Made by a program: the position numbers and the translations under genes. Positions 1 through 7,528 of a stretch of DNA of 28,704 bases are shown one piece after another. Source of the stretch: Bacillota bacterium (lineage in GTDB: Bacteria > Bacillota > UBA4882 > UBA8346). The notes beneath the pieces were generated by a model. The model did no database searches, was not told the DNA's origin, and was given only the letters and a program-made list of their open reading frames with translations. Location of the stretch: the NCBI GenBank assembly GCA_023415375.1, contig JAEZKW010000142.1:1-28704 (forward strand), given 5' to 3'. Within the stretch, counting starts at the first letter, position 1. Each line of letters starts with the position of its first letter.

Positions 1-1
1 A

Positions 2-2014
2 GCGGTAAACCAAATTCCGAATAATGGTTTTAATGGGCTTCTGATCGAATGGTATGTGCTTTGGATAAAATTCACCCTTGCGTGGTTCATAATCAATGGC
101 CACAATTAAAGCGTTAAGTTGATCCGTATCCAGTTCATGAAATAATCCATTAAAATACAATTCAGTGATTAGTAATTCCTGGGTATAGATTTGGGAGGCA
201 AATTCGCCCCGTGGGAGCAAAACCCCATTTTTAATATAATCCAGGTCCTCTAAAATTTCGGTTTTAATTTGCAGGTCCTCATAAAATCGGCCTGTAATTA
301 CGATCTTTGAAGTTCGTTCCTGTAAAGATAGCACTCTTTGATTAAGTTCATGCCAGGCTTGAATCTGTTCTTCGCAATTTTGCTGTTGTCTGGGACTACA
401 ATCACGTGGTAGAACCGTATCCAAGTGTTCGCGAAGATCTTGAATCTCACTGGCAATTGACGTCCGGGCCCTACCTTTTATAAATTTATAACGGCGTTGT
501 TGCTTCTTAAGCTTTTGACGCAGTTTAAGATAAACCAATGGACACTGCTCGTTTTCCCGGTCACTACAGAGGTTGGCATTTAAATTATCCAATTTTTCGG
601 TATGATTGGCAAGTAATTGTTCGGATTTCCGTTTGTCGTTTCTTGCCTGAAAAGTTGCAAAATTCTGATTCAAAATAACTTTGATTGCTTCCTCATCATG
701 ATTGCGGTTTAAGTTCAATACTGAATTATAAGATAGGTTGAATTGACTTTTCAATTCTTCAATTTCGTTCTGATTCGTACTCGGATATTCCTCCGGACGT
801 AAATTTTTCAGGTCGCACAAAATATAAACAAAGCCCTGTAGGTCGATCCCGCGCCGCCCTGCCCGACCAGCCATTTGAAAATACTCCAGATTGGTCATGG
901 GCCGAAAGGTGACTCCGTCAAATTTGGAGGGACTGTCGAAGCAAACCGTCCGAACCGGATAATTTATTCCTACTGCAAATGTCTCTGTAGCATACATTAC
1001 CCGGATTAAACCCATCCCGAAAAGGGTTTCCACAATTTCCTTGATACCTGGTAAAAGCCCGGCGTGGTGGTAGCCGATTCCTTTCATTAACAAAGTCTTA
1101 GCTTGTAGAGCTGTCTTCATGTTGGCAATCCCGTATTCAGCAATGAAACGGTCACAGACCTCTTCCGCCCGGCTGGATTCGGCTTCAGTTAAAAAGTTCT
1201 TATGGTAACTTAACTCTTGAGCCTTAAGTTCACACATCTTACGGCTAAATACGAAATACAAACAAGGCAATCCCTTATTCTTATTAACATACTTAATCAA
1301 ATCAAGATGCGTAGTTTCCCATTCACGGCGATCCTTAAAATAAGGATAAGGCTGGTCCTCAACCTGGCGCCGATAATTCATCACGGTTTTCAGATCAGCA
1401 GCACCTACATGTTTCTCATAAATAAAATGTTCCAAGGGAACCGCCCGGTCTTTTTTTAAGATGACTGAAACATGATGTTCTTTGATCTCACTGATCCAAG
1501 CTGCTAACTCATATACGTTCGGGATCGTAGCGGATAATCCCAATAAGCGCATTTCCTTTGGCATAAAAATAATTGATTCTTCCCAAACTGTACCTCGTTC
1601 TTCATCCGACAGGTAGTGGATTTCATCGAAAATAATATGGGAAATGCCATCTAGGCGCTTTAAATCCTGATGAAGAATATTCCGGAAAATCTCAGTTGTC
1701 ATTAAGCAAATTTCGGCTTCCGAATTGATGACTACATCACCGGTTACAATGCCAACCCGTTCGGTACCGTACAAGGCTTTGAACTCTTTAAATTTTTGAT
1801 TGGACAGCGCCTTGATCGGCGCAGTATAAATAATACGATCGCCTTTAGCAATCGCTTGATCAATTAAATAATCTGCGATTAAGGTCTTTCCAACCCCGGT
1901 TGGCGCCGAAACCAAGACTGAATTGCCCTTCATCAATTCAGAAACGGCTTGTTGCTGAAAATCATCTAAACGATATTCCCGATAGTATTCGGGGACTACT
2001 TCCGAAAACGCCAT
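2..2014 (-). CDS. Ski2/Mtr4-like DExH-box RNA helicase (5' part; C-terminus beyond window)
   Basis: ATP-dependent RNA helicase of the Ski2/Mtr4/HelY group, probably acting in RNA turnover or ribosome-related processing in the cytoplasm. About 671 codons are visible and the frame is still open at the window edge. Seen: motif I APTGVGKT (residues 37-44), DEIH (130-133), a SAT motif followed by IPN, and motif VI QMAGRAGRRG. After the second RecA domain comes a charged, probably coiled-coil insertion carrying two Cys pairs of identical spacing, C483-x7-C491 and C539-x7-C547, which could bind a metal (inference). The ATG at 2014 was chosen because AGAGG lies 7 nt upstream; the frame stays open further upstream but without a credible start. 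thrC is the gene before it on the same strand, about 180 bp away, with no functional link. Confidence 0.9.
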   Translation of the reverse strand, partial: MAFSEVVPEYYREYRLDDFQQQAVSELMKGNSVLVSAPTGVGKTLIADYLIDQAIAKGDRIIYTAPIKALSNQKFKEFKALYGTERVGIVTGDVVINSEAEICLMTTEIFRNILHQDLKRLDGISHIIFDEIHYLSDEERGTVWEESIIFMPKEMRLLGLSATIPNVYELAAWISEIKEHHVSVILKKDRAVPLEHFIYEKHVGAADLKTVMNYRRQVEDQPYPYFKDRREWETTHLDLIKYVNKNKGLPCLYFVFSRKMCELKAQELSYHKNFLTEAESSRAEEVCDRFIAEYGIANMKTALQAKTLLMKGIGYHHAGLLPGIKEIVETLFGMGLIRVMYATETFAVGINYPVRTVCFDSPSKFDGVTFRPMTNLEYFQMAGRAGRRGIDLQGFVYILCDLKNLRPEEYPSTNQNEIEELKSQFNLSYNSVLNLNRNHDEEAIKVILNQNFATFQARNDKRKSEQLLANHTEKLDNLNANLCSDRENEQCPLVYLKLRQKLKKQQRRYKFIKGRARTSIASEIQDLREHLDTVLPRDCSPRQQQNCEEQIQAWHELNQRVLSLQERTSKIVITGRFYEDLQIKTEILEDLDYIKNGVLLPRGEFASQIYTQELLITELYFNGLFHELDTDQLNALIVAIDYEPRKGEFYPKHIPFDQKPIKTIIRNLVYR

Positions 2015-2194
2015 TCCATTTCCTCTTCTCTCGATTACTGATACAAACACGTGTTTTGGAGGAATCAATCTTTTATCTATATATTGTTGCGCAATTAAAT
2101 CAATTTCACACTTAAGTTCACATTTTATTGTCTTCCTTCAAATAAGCCTGCCCCGCATCTTCCCTATTGATTCGGTATCCTAAAATAATAAACT

Positions 2195-3694
2195 CTATTT
2201 TATTCCAAGTATCTTTTGGACAGCTGTTGCCATTTCTTCTTTGGAACACCCTCCCGAGTGACAAACATTTTTACGGGCGAGCTCAGCCAAGCTATTTGGG
2301 ATTTTGAGTCCGGTTAAAGATTCCAGTTTCTCCAATAATGCAAACTCATTGCTCTCTGTTACTTCTTCGCCAATGGCCTTTAAGACACTGGAATTAAATT
2401 TAAAAGGACTGGCTGTAGAGGCAATGAGCACCGGTGTATTATCACCGCTTTCCCGGCGGTATTGGTCATGAACTTCTACACCTACGGCAGTATGCGGATC
2501 AATAATCATTTTATGTTCTTGGAAAGTTTTGTGAATCTGGGCCATTGTTTGTGCTTCAGATGCATATCCACCGTAAAATTCCCGGCCAATTTTCTCGGCA
2601 GTGGCCCTGTTAACCTGATAACAACCACTGGTTTTCAATTGATTCATCCAATCTTTTACCAGCCCACAATCACCATTCGAAAAATAATACAATAAGCGTT
2701 CCAAATTGCTTGAAATTAAGATATCCATGGAAGGCGATATTGTTGTATAAAACTTTCGGTTTCGATCATAGCAACCGTTTTTGATAAAGTCCGTCAACAC
2801 ATTATTGGAGTTCGAGGCGCAGATTAATTTCTGGACCGGTAGTCCCATTTGCCCGGCTATAAAGGCTGCCAAAATATTACCGAAATTACCGGTTGGGACG
2901 GCAATATTCACCTTATCCCCCATTTGAATTGCTTGCTTACGGCAAAGTGCGTTATAGCCGTAAAAATAATATACAATCTGTGGTGCCAAGCGCCCCCAAT
3001 TGATGGAGTTGGCGGAAGAAAAGGCCAGGCTATTTTGAGAGAGTTTCTCGGCCAAAAGCGGATCACCAAAGATTTGTTTAACTCCGCTTTGGGCATCGTC
3101 AAAATTTCCACGTACCGAGACTACATGAGTGTTATCGCCTTCTTGGGTTACCATCTGCAGGCGTTGGATTTCACTAACACCTTGTTCCGGAAAAAAAACA
3201 ATGATGCGGGTCCCTGGTACATTTTTAAATCCTTCCAAAGCGGCTTTGCCGGTATCACCAGAGGTGGCAACCAATATTACTATCTCTTTACCTTCATCTG
3301 CAAGTTCACTTGCTTTGGTCATTAAATGGGGCAGTAATTGTAAAGCAATATCCTTAAATGCGCAGGTCGGTCCATGCCAAAGATCCAATAAATATCTGTG
3401 GTTATCAAGGGCTCGAACTGGAGTTACTTCTGGATCATCGAACTTATCCGGATAGGAGTAAGCCGCCTGCACCATCTTTTTAAGTTCGGCAGGAGAATAA
3501 TCACCAAGAAAGCGGCTCAAAATCTCTGTCGCTAGGTCCTGGTAGTTGTAATTCACCAGTGATTGCATTTCTTTGGACGTATAATGAGGAATTGACTCTG
3601 GAGTAAACAGACCGCCATCTCCGGCAATCCCCAGCCGAATCGCATCCGATGCCTTAATATATTCTCCATTACCCCGTGTACTAACATACTTCAT
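2195..3694 (-). CDS. thrC: threonine synthase
   Basis: PLP enzyme converting O-phosphohomoserine to threonine and phosphate. The protein of 499 aa has the long (E. coli/yeast-like) form. The N-terminus MKYVSTRGNGEYIKASDA is typical. The PLP lysine lies in GPTCAFKD (Lys about 114), and the phosphate-binding loop SGDTGKAA follows. A run SNNVLTDF and a C-terminal domain with HTAVGVEVH also fit. The frame continues upstream to an ATG at 3760, but that extension is encoded by an 18-bp tandem repeat and looks non-coding. The ATG at 3694 has AGGTG 9 nt upstream. An alternative ATG at 3703 adds three residues and would use AAAGGA. No other threonine or homoserine gene is adjacent. Confidence 0.95.
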   Translation of the reverse strand: MKYVSTRGNGEYIKASDAIRLGIAGDGGLFTPESIPHYTSKEMQSLVNYNYQDLATEILSRFLGDYSPAELKKMVQAAYSYPDKFDDPEVTPVRALDNHRYLLDLWHGPTCAFKDIALQLLPHLMTKASELADEGKEIVILVATSGDTGKAALEGFKNVPGTRIIVFFPEQGVSEIQRLQMVTQEGDNTHVVSVRGNFDDAQSGVKQIFGDPLLAEKLSQNSLAFSSANSINWGRLAPQIVYYFYGYNALCRKQAIQMGDKVNIAVPTGNFGNILAAFIAGQMGLPVQKLICASNSNNVLTDFIKNGCYDRNRKFYTTISPSMDILISSNLERLLYYFSNGDCGLVKDWMNQLKTSGCYQVNRATAEKIGREFYGGYASEAQTMAQIHKTFQEHKMIIDPHTAVGVEVHDQYRRESGDNTPVLIASTASPFKFNSSVLKAIGEEVTESNEFALLEKLESLTGLKIPNSLAELARKNVCHSGGCSKEEMATAVQKILGIK

Positions 3695-3716
3695 TTGTCG
3701 CATCACCTGATCCTTT

Positions 3717-3770
3717 AATCTATTACATCTAGCTAATCCCATTCCATGAGCTAATCTCATTTCATGAGCT
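3717..3770. repeat. three tandem 18-bp repeats in the thrC leader
   Basis: Three head-to-tail degenerate 18-bp units: 3717-3734, 3735-3752 and 3753-3770, each beginning AATC and ending AGCT. The third contains the inverted repeat CTCAT-TTC-ATGAG. Because 18 is divisible by three, the repeat keeps the thrC frame open and creates a false N-terminal extension. Confidence 0.8.
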
Positions 3771-3791
3771 TTAACCTTATTAAATGTTTAT

Positions 3792-3834
3792 CTCATTAAT
3801 GAGTTTATGTCATTACTTGACTTTGCTCATTATA
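3792..3834 (-). promoter_or_regulatory. possible thrC promoter with palindromic site
   Basis: A perfect -10 hexamer TATAAT (minus strand, 3829-3834) lies about 135 nt upstream of the thrC start. I see no good -35 box 16-18 nt further upstream. Just downstream is the perfect 12-bp palindrome CTCATTAATGAG (3792-3803). Its half-site CTCAT/ATGAG recurs in the neighbouring tandem repeat, so these may be operator copies. This is inference only. No T-box specifier or AGGGTGGNACCGCG-like element is visible. Confidence 0.35.
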
Positions 3835-3893
3835 GTATCACAACTTCAATGTTTATCCTAGTCTTTTTTAACCTTTTGGTATATTGGATGCAT

Positions 3894-3920
3894 AAAAGCC
3901 GCTAACGAAAGCGGCTTTTT
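3894..3920 (-). terminator. intrinsic terminator after the lipoprotein gene
   Basis: A perfect 10-bp stem (3894-3903 with 3910-3919) with a 6-nt loop, GC-rich in the middle, ends in TTTT on the minus strand and TTTTT on the plus strand. It begins 8 bp beyond the end of the lipoprotein gene, separating it from thrC. Confidence 0.8.
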
Positions 3921-3927
3921 ACTTCAT

Positions 3928-4896
3928 TTAATCATTTACTAAAGAGGCTCCGGTTGGTTTCGGTTCCGATACAGTATCGGTTGCAAAGGGAGCTGTAGTT
4001 TCAGACTTAGCATCACTCGATTCATCCTCTGAGGGTTCGAGTTTGGTAAGATCAAACTCCCCGGTAGCTTCGGTGATTGCTAACTGCAAGCTAAATGGTA
4101 AGAGATTCATTCGTAATTGTTTACTTTTTTTGTCAAGCCCCACCGAATCAAAAAACTCCCTTAGCTTTTCACCCTCATTTTTATGAAAAGCTCCATCCCC
4201 AGCCAGATTAATAAAGTATAAGTCCTTACCATAGTTATTGAAACAACCATTGGAATCAGCATCCAAAATCATAAACTTGTACAACTTCTCAGCGTTTTCC
4301 ATTATAACCTTGGTTTCTCCCTCTAGAAAACTAGCGTCAAAAGCTACTACATTCACATGGTACTCTTGCTTTTTGAATCTCGCCTCGGTTGAAATAAAGA
4401 AGTACAAGCTTTTCTCATAATCTTTGGTGGCTCCCTTATAAGATATGCGAATTGAAATTGGAATCAGTGAAAAGGCCCTCATGATAGTAAACCCCGATTC
4501 CTTCTGCTGGGATGTTTGAAAACTCTTTACCGCTTCTTTTTTAACAATTTTATTATCTAAATTTTGATCGATATATAAATTATCCCAATAGCCCATGGCA
4601 TTTTTGGTAACCATAAACCAAACTTTCTTATCATTGTTACCCAAACGAAAACTGCCGAATTTTACATCGGAAAGCTGATCATAATCAATTCCCTCAATCT
4701 CCAAAAATTCAGGCTTCGAGTCGGTCAGTTCGGCGATGTTTCCAAGAATTGGTATCTGGCCCGAACTTAGGTCAAAAACAGTTAATGTTTTAAGCTTCAA
4801 TGGATAGACTCCTTCCACAGAAGCCGGTAATATTCTATTACAACCCACAATGAAAAACATGGATCCAATCATCACAAATATGAGAAATTTACGCAT
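3928..4896 (-). CDS. secreted lipoprotein of unknown function with EF-hand-like loops
   Basis: Not assigned to a named family. The N-terminus has MRK, a hydrophobic stretch and the lipobox IVGC (Cys19), so it is most likely a signal-peptidase-II lipoprotein anchored outside the membrane. Two acidic loops stand out. Residues 110-121 (DQNLDNKIVKKE) fit the 12-residue EF-hand loop pattern, with D, N and D at positions 1, 3 and 5, I at 8 and E at 12. DADSNG from residue 212 resembles a second, incomplete calcium loop. The last 35 residues are Ser/Glu/Asp/Thr-rich and probably disordered. The ATG at 4896 has GGGGAG upstream. It appears monocistronic: a terminator follows, and the structured block 4999-5260 lies upstream. 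Calcium binding is inference. Confidence 0.75.
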   Translation of the reverse strand: MRKFLIFVMIGSMFFIVGCNRILPASVEGVYPLKLKTLTVFDLSSGQIPILGNIAELTDSKPEFLEIEGIDYDQLSDVKFGSFRLGNNDKKVWFMVTKNAMGYWDNLYIDQNLDNKIVKKEAVKSFQTSQQKESGFTIMRAFSLIPISIRISYKGATKDYEKSLYFFISTEARFKKQEYHVNVVAFDASFLEGETKVIMENAEKLYKFMILDADSNGCFNNYGKDLYFINLAGDGAFHKNEGEKLREFFDSVGLDKKSKQLRMNLLPFSLQLAITEATGEFDLTKLEPSEDESSDAKSETTAPFATDTVSEPKPTGASLVND

Positions 4897-4998
4897 TTTG
4901 ATCTCCCCATTTGCCTAATTTACTACAATAACAGGGTCAGTCGATAACCTTTTTAATAAACCCTATCTAGAAAATATATTATTCAAGTATGACGAAAC

Positions 4999-5260
4999 TT
5001 GGGCGTAGACCTCTCTCGGCGCCTTCTTCTGAAGGCGAGCCCGCTGGGGAGTAACCGATTTCTCCACAGTCTAAAATCTTTTAGAGGTCATCGGTTGCGA
5101 ACTCTAGAGTTCGCAGTTACCCTTCCACTGGAATCAATAACTTTGTGGCGCTTCATAAGGGGAAGGGCTCGCATCCAAATTGGACGCGCGGGTTAGGTTG
5201 CGCTTTGACATCCTGCTATTTTCATCCTTTCGATTGCCCCGGGCACAACCGGGGTGGGGG
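4999..5260. other. gene-free block dense in inverted repeats (candidate ncRNA or palindromic repeat element)
   Basis: No convincing gene lies between 4897 and 5265; the frames open on the plus strand look like by-products of the repeats. Complementary arms seen by eye: 5008-5013 with 5084-5089 (GACCTC/GAGGTC), enclosing 5020-5026/5031-5037 (7 bp, loop TTCT), 5044-5051/5062-5069 (one mismatch) and 5070-5076/5079-5085. Then come the perfect 18-bp palindrome 5097-5114, arms CCAC/GTGG (5125-5128/5145-5148), competing CCCTTCC/GGAAGGG (5120-5126/5161-5167), and 5237-5242/5249-5254 (CCCCGG/CCGGGG). AACCGAT (5053-5059) can also pair with 5090-5096. The block looks more GC-rich than its AT-rich flanks. 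I recognise no Rfam class. The strand is unknown; if transcribed on the minus strand it would precede the lipoprotein gene. Confidence 0.55.
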
Positions 5261-5265
5261 ACTAC

Positions 5266-5736
5266 TTAAAAAATCGTTGTTTCTTGAAGTAACTCTTGAA
5301 AAATCTGACATGAATAATGCAAGCTCGCCTCATTTTTATGGCGAATCCGAATCCCTTGTGTTACAAAAAAATCGGATGAGTTATTTTTGCGAATTTCTTC
5401 AATTTCTACTTCAATAACCGCCAGGTTTTTGTCGGCATCCATTGTTTCCTTGAAAAGCCTAGCTTTACCTTTTAAACTAACCGCAATATCCCCTTCATCA
5501 AGTATTGCTACAGCCACATCCTCTATTTGAGTTATATTTTGTAATGTTTGATGAAATCTTGATATGGCTACTCGAAGGTGTTTATTATCATGAACTGTAA
5601 TATAATGAAATGGAGCGGTATGCGGCCTACAATCCGCATCAATGGAGGCAATGATAACAGTGTTAATCCGCTTTTTTAACGAATCTATCAGCGTTGCATT
5701 TAGCTCTGTTCCTAAAAATTGTGCCAATTTCTCCAC
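5266..5736 (-). CDS. pyridoxamine 5'-phosphate oxidase-like FMN-binding split-barrel protein
   Basis: Small (156 aa) protein of the flavin-binding split-barrel superfamily. Seen: a strand pattern INTVIIASIDADCRPHTAPF, typical of the first barrel strands, then FHYITVHDNKHLRVAIS and VAVAILDEGDIAVSLKGKA, where family members bind the flavin phosphate. The substrate cannot be predicted; many relatives are annotated only as general stress or FMN-binding proteins. The start is uncertain. A GTG at 5736 sits directly on AGGGG, whereas a TTG at 5727 has AGGGG at 8 nt spacing and may be the real start, giving 153 aa. It stands alone, with gene-free stretches on both sides. Confidence 0.7.
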   Translation of the reverse strand: MEKLAQFLGTELNATLIDSLKKRINTVIIASIDADCRPHTAPFHYITVHDNKHLRVAISRFHQTLQNITQIEDVAVAILDEGDIAVSLKGKARLFKETMDADKNLAVIEVEIEEIRKNNSSDFFVTQGIRIRHKNEASLHYSCQIFQELLQETTIF

Positions 5737-6044
5737 CCCTCAGTTCAAAAATCTGCGTCAACTCCAACATACATATGTTGAAGACAGTTGCCAGAAAAAT
5801 GAAAATTGAACAATCGCAGGCTCCACTTTGGTAATTCATCCAGTGAAGCAAATCGGGACCAACCCAGTTTCTGCGGGCCGTTCTGTTTACCTTGGCTTTT
5901 CATCAAGATAAAACAATCCGGACGTAAAGTACTTCTGGGCGGCCATCAAGTTCAATTTTCATATTAAACTATGGAGGAAGAAACAAATTTAGAACTTAAT
6001 GCAAAAGGCCGATAAAAATCCGACTTCAAAATTAGCGGTTTTTT
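5737..6044. other. 308-bp intergenic stretch without a supported gene
   Basis: Lies between ireB and the flavin-barrel gene. The only clear structure is an inverted repeat CAACATA-2-TATGTTG at 5765-5780, about 30 bp upstream of the flavin-barrel start. This would suit an operator, though no factor can be named. A 19-codon frame on the minus strand (5903-5962) has no ribosome site. A weak GCGGT/ACCGC pairing overlaps the ireB stop but has no U-tract. Confidence 0.5.
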
Positions 6045-6320
6045 TCAGATTTTACCGCCAATTCCTTCTTTCATTAAGTATGAATGAACCAATTCTTCTA
6101 AAATCTGATCTCTTTCCAGCCTTTTAATTAACACCCGGGCATTGCGGTGACTCGTAATATAAGCTGGATCCCCAGATAAAAGATATCCTACGATTTGATC
6201 CAGAGGATCATAACCCTTTTCTTGTAAAGCAATGCAGACCTCTCTTAAAACTAAGGCAACTTCCGACAGATTTTCATCGGTAGCCGAAAAACGCCTGGTC
6301 ACTTCGGTTGATTCCGTCAT
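6045..6320 (-). CDS. ireB: IreB family regulatory phosphoprotein (UPF0297)
   Basis: Small cytoplasmic protein of the IreB family. In Enterococcus faecalis IreB is a substrate of the PASTA kinase IreK and a negative regulator of cephalosporin resistance. Diagnostic segments: EKGYDPLDQIVGYLLSGDPAYI, RNARVLIKRLERDQILEELV. From the chosen start the protein is 91 aa, close to the family norm. The N-terminus MTESTEVTRRF aligns with the E. faecalis one so that Thr5 and Thr8 match its two phosphorylated threonines (from memory of that protein). The ATG at 6320 has GAGG 8 nt upstream; a GTG at 6329 overlaps that site and is less likely. It is the last gene of the rlmN-prkC operon. In many Firmicutes ireB instead precedes ruvX, so this placement beside its likely kinase is notable. 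Confidence 0.93.
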   Translation of the reverse strand: MTESTEVTRRFSATDENLSEVALVLREVCIALQEKGYDPLDQIVGYLLSGDPAYITSHRNARVLIKRLERDQILEELVHSYLMKEGIGGKI

Positions 6321-6372
6321 GCATTCCACCTCTTAAGGAAAGTATACCCAAAAAATAGTAAACTTACTAAAC

Positions 6373-6849
6373 TTAACTATGCATTTCATCCTTACGTAGA
6401 GCTAGATTAATATCAACGTTTCCAAATGGAGTCTGAATCGGGATAGCAAGTGCCGTATGTATATGTTTCAGAAAATCAGGTATCACACCGCCCATAATAA
6501 ACAAGGGAGGGGTTATATTGCAATGATAACCTACTAACGACAAATTTGTACTGGCTGTACCCACAATAATGTTCTTTAACTCACAAATAGCACTTTCTCC
6601 CATTTTGTCGATTTCTTTCACTTCGGTCATTAACATTTGTGAAATAATGGCAGTGGCCGTTTTCTCATCCATTCCACAGATAACTTGCCCTTGTAAGTCG
6701 CCAAGTACACCGACTAAAACACAAACCGGATATTTTTGGAGCGGTTCATCGACAAAGAATGGTTTACCGGCTTCAACATGCGGGTTTAACATCGTTTCAA
6801 TAACTGTATAAGCAGCTTTTACAAATGAATCAATATGATCAAATGACAG
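6373..6849 (-). CDS. CheX-like phosphatase-fold protein, probable CTG start
   Basis: Relative of CheX/CheC, which dephosphorylate the response regulator CheY-P. The single ExxN motif (E90-L-K-N93 in the long form) matches the catalytic Glu/Asn pair of CheX, and FGNVDINLALR near the end is also typical. The first ATG (6792) would remove the N-terminal helix. The frame continues upstream as DHIDSFVKAAYTVIETM, which fits a CheX N-terminus, to a CTG at 6849. That CTG has a strong AAAGGGGG ribosome site 8 nt upstream. No ATG, GTG or TTG occurs in that stretch before the in-frame stop, so I call a CTG start (158 aa). It starts 14 bp after rpe and precedes ireB. No chemotaxis genes are nearby, so its target is unknown; a role in the kinase/phosphatase module is inference. 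Confidence 0.8.
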   Translation of the reverse strand: MSFDHIDSFVKAAYTVIETMLNPHVEAGKPFFVDEPLQKYPVCVLVGVLGDLQGQVICGMDEKTATAIISQMLMTEVKEIDKMGESAICELKNIIVGTASTNLSLVGYHCNITPPLFIMGGVIPDFLKHIHTALAIPIQTPFGNVDINLALRKDEMHS

Positions 6850-6863
6850 TGGTACTACCCCCT

Positions 6864-7517
6864 TTAAAGTGAGTCTGAAAGATTTTTTAACCTGATAATG
6901 GCGGCCTCAGGACAGGGATCATGGTAAATCAGTGTTCCGGCAACAATGACATCGACACCTGCATCAATTAAAGTTTTGGCATTTTCCCAATTCACTCCGC
7001 CATCCACTTCAATTTTACAATGATACCCACCACTATCAATCATTTTTCGTAAAGATCTGATTTTAGGAATTACTTCCGAGATTAATTTTTGGCCACCAAA
7101 ACCGGGATTTACGCTCATTAATAATACCAAATCAACAAAAGGCAAAAGATATTGTAGGCAATCTAACGAAGTGGCTGGATTAAGGGCCAAACCAGCCTCA
7201 CATCCATATTCGTTAATTTGCTGCAATAAACGATGTAAATGGTTGCTAGATTCAGCATGAACTATAATCCGGTTACTGCCTTCTTTGGCATAGAGAGGAA
7301 CAAAGAATTCCGGATTTTCCACCATCAAATGGGATTCAATTGGTAAATTACTTATTTTGTGTATTGCTGAAACAAACATTGGCCCAAAAGTCATATTCGG
7401 CACAAAATGACCATCCATGATATCCAAATGGAGCCAATCCGCTTTACAAATTTTCTCTACTGACTCCTGCAGATTCGCAAGATTTGAATTTAGAATTGAC
7501 GGTGCTAATTCAATCAT
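6864..7517 (-). CDS. rpe: ribulose-phosphate 3-epimerase
   Basis: Interconverts D-ribulose 5-phosphate and D-xylulose 5-phosphate in the pentose phosphate pathway; a metal-dependent TIM barrel. The protein has 217 aa, the normal length. Seen: APSILNSN at the N-terminus, HLDIMDGHFVPNMTFGP (His30 and Asp32 as metal ligands, Asp32 also catalytic), HLMV (His63), VNPGFGGQ (phosphate loop) and EVDGGV (Asp172, second catalytic acid). The ATG at 7517 has AGGGG at 8 nt spacing, overlapping the rsgA stop, with only 11 bp between the genes. The order prkC-rsgA-rpe is the same as in Bacillus. Confidence 0.97.
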   Translation of the reverse strand: MIELAPSILNSNLANLQESVEKICKADWLHLDIMDGHFVPNMTFGPMFVSAIHKISNLPIESHLMVENPEFFVPLYAKEGSNRIIVHAESSNHLHRLLQQINEYGCEAGLALNPATSLDCLQYLLPFVDLVLLMSVNPGFGGQKLISEVIPKIRSLRKMIDSGGYHCKIEVDGGVNWENAKTLIDAGVDVIVAGTLIYHDPCPEAAIIRLKNLSDSL

Positions 7518-7528
7518 TGGATATACCC

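Noticed and set aside
2849..3325. 158-codon plus-strand frame opposite thrC
   Set aside because: Antisense shadow of a strongly conserved gene; no family resemblance.
3695..3760. N-terminal extension of thrC to an ATG at 3760
   Set aside because: The extra codons are 18-bp tandem repeats and do not resemble threonine synthase; good ribosome sites support 3694 or 3703.
3695..3834. T-box or other amino acid riboswitch before thrC
   Set aside because: Leader is only about 130 nt, with no T-box bulge sequence and no terminator before the gene.
4999..5196. 65-codon open frame on the plus strand
   Set aside because: It coincides with the inverted-repeat block, has no ribosome site and reads like translated palindromes.
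5903..5962. 19-codon minus-strand frame (MKIELDGRPEVLYVRIVLS)
   Set aside because: Protein-like composition, perhaps a gene remnant, but no ribosome site and too short to support.
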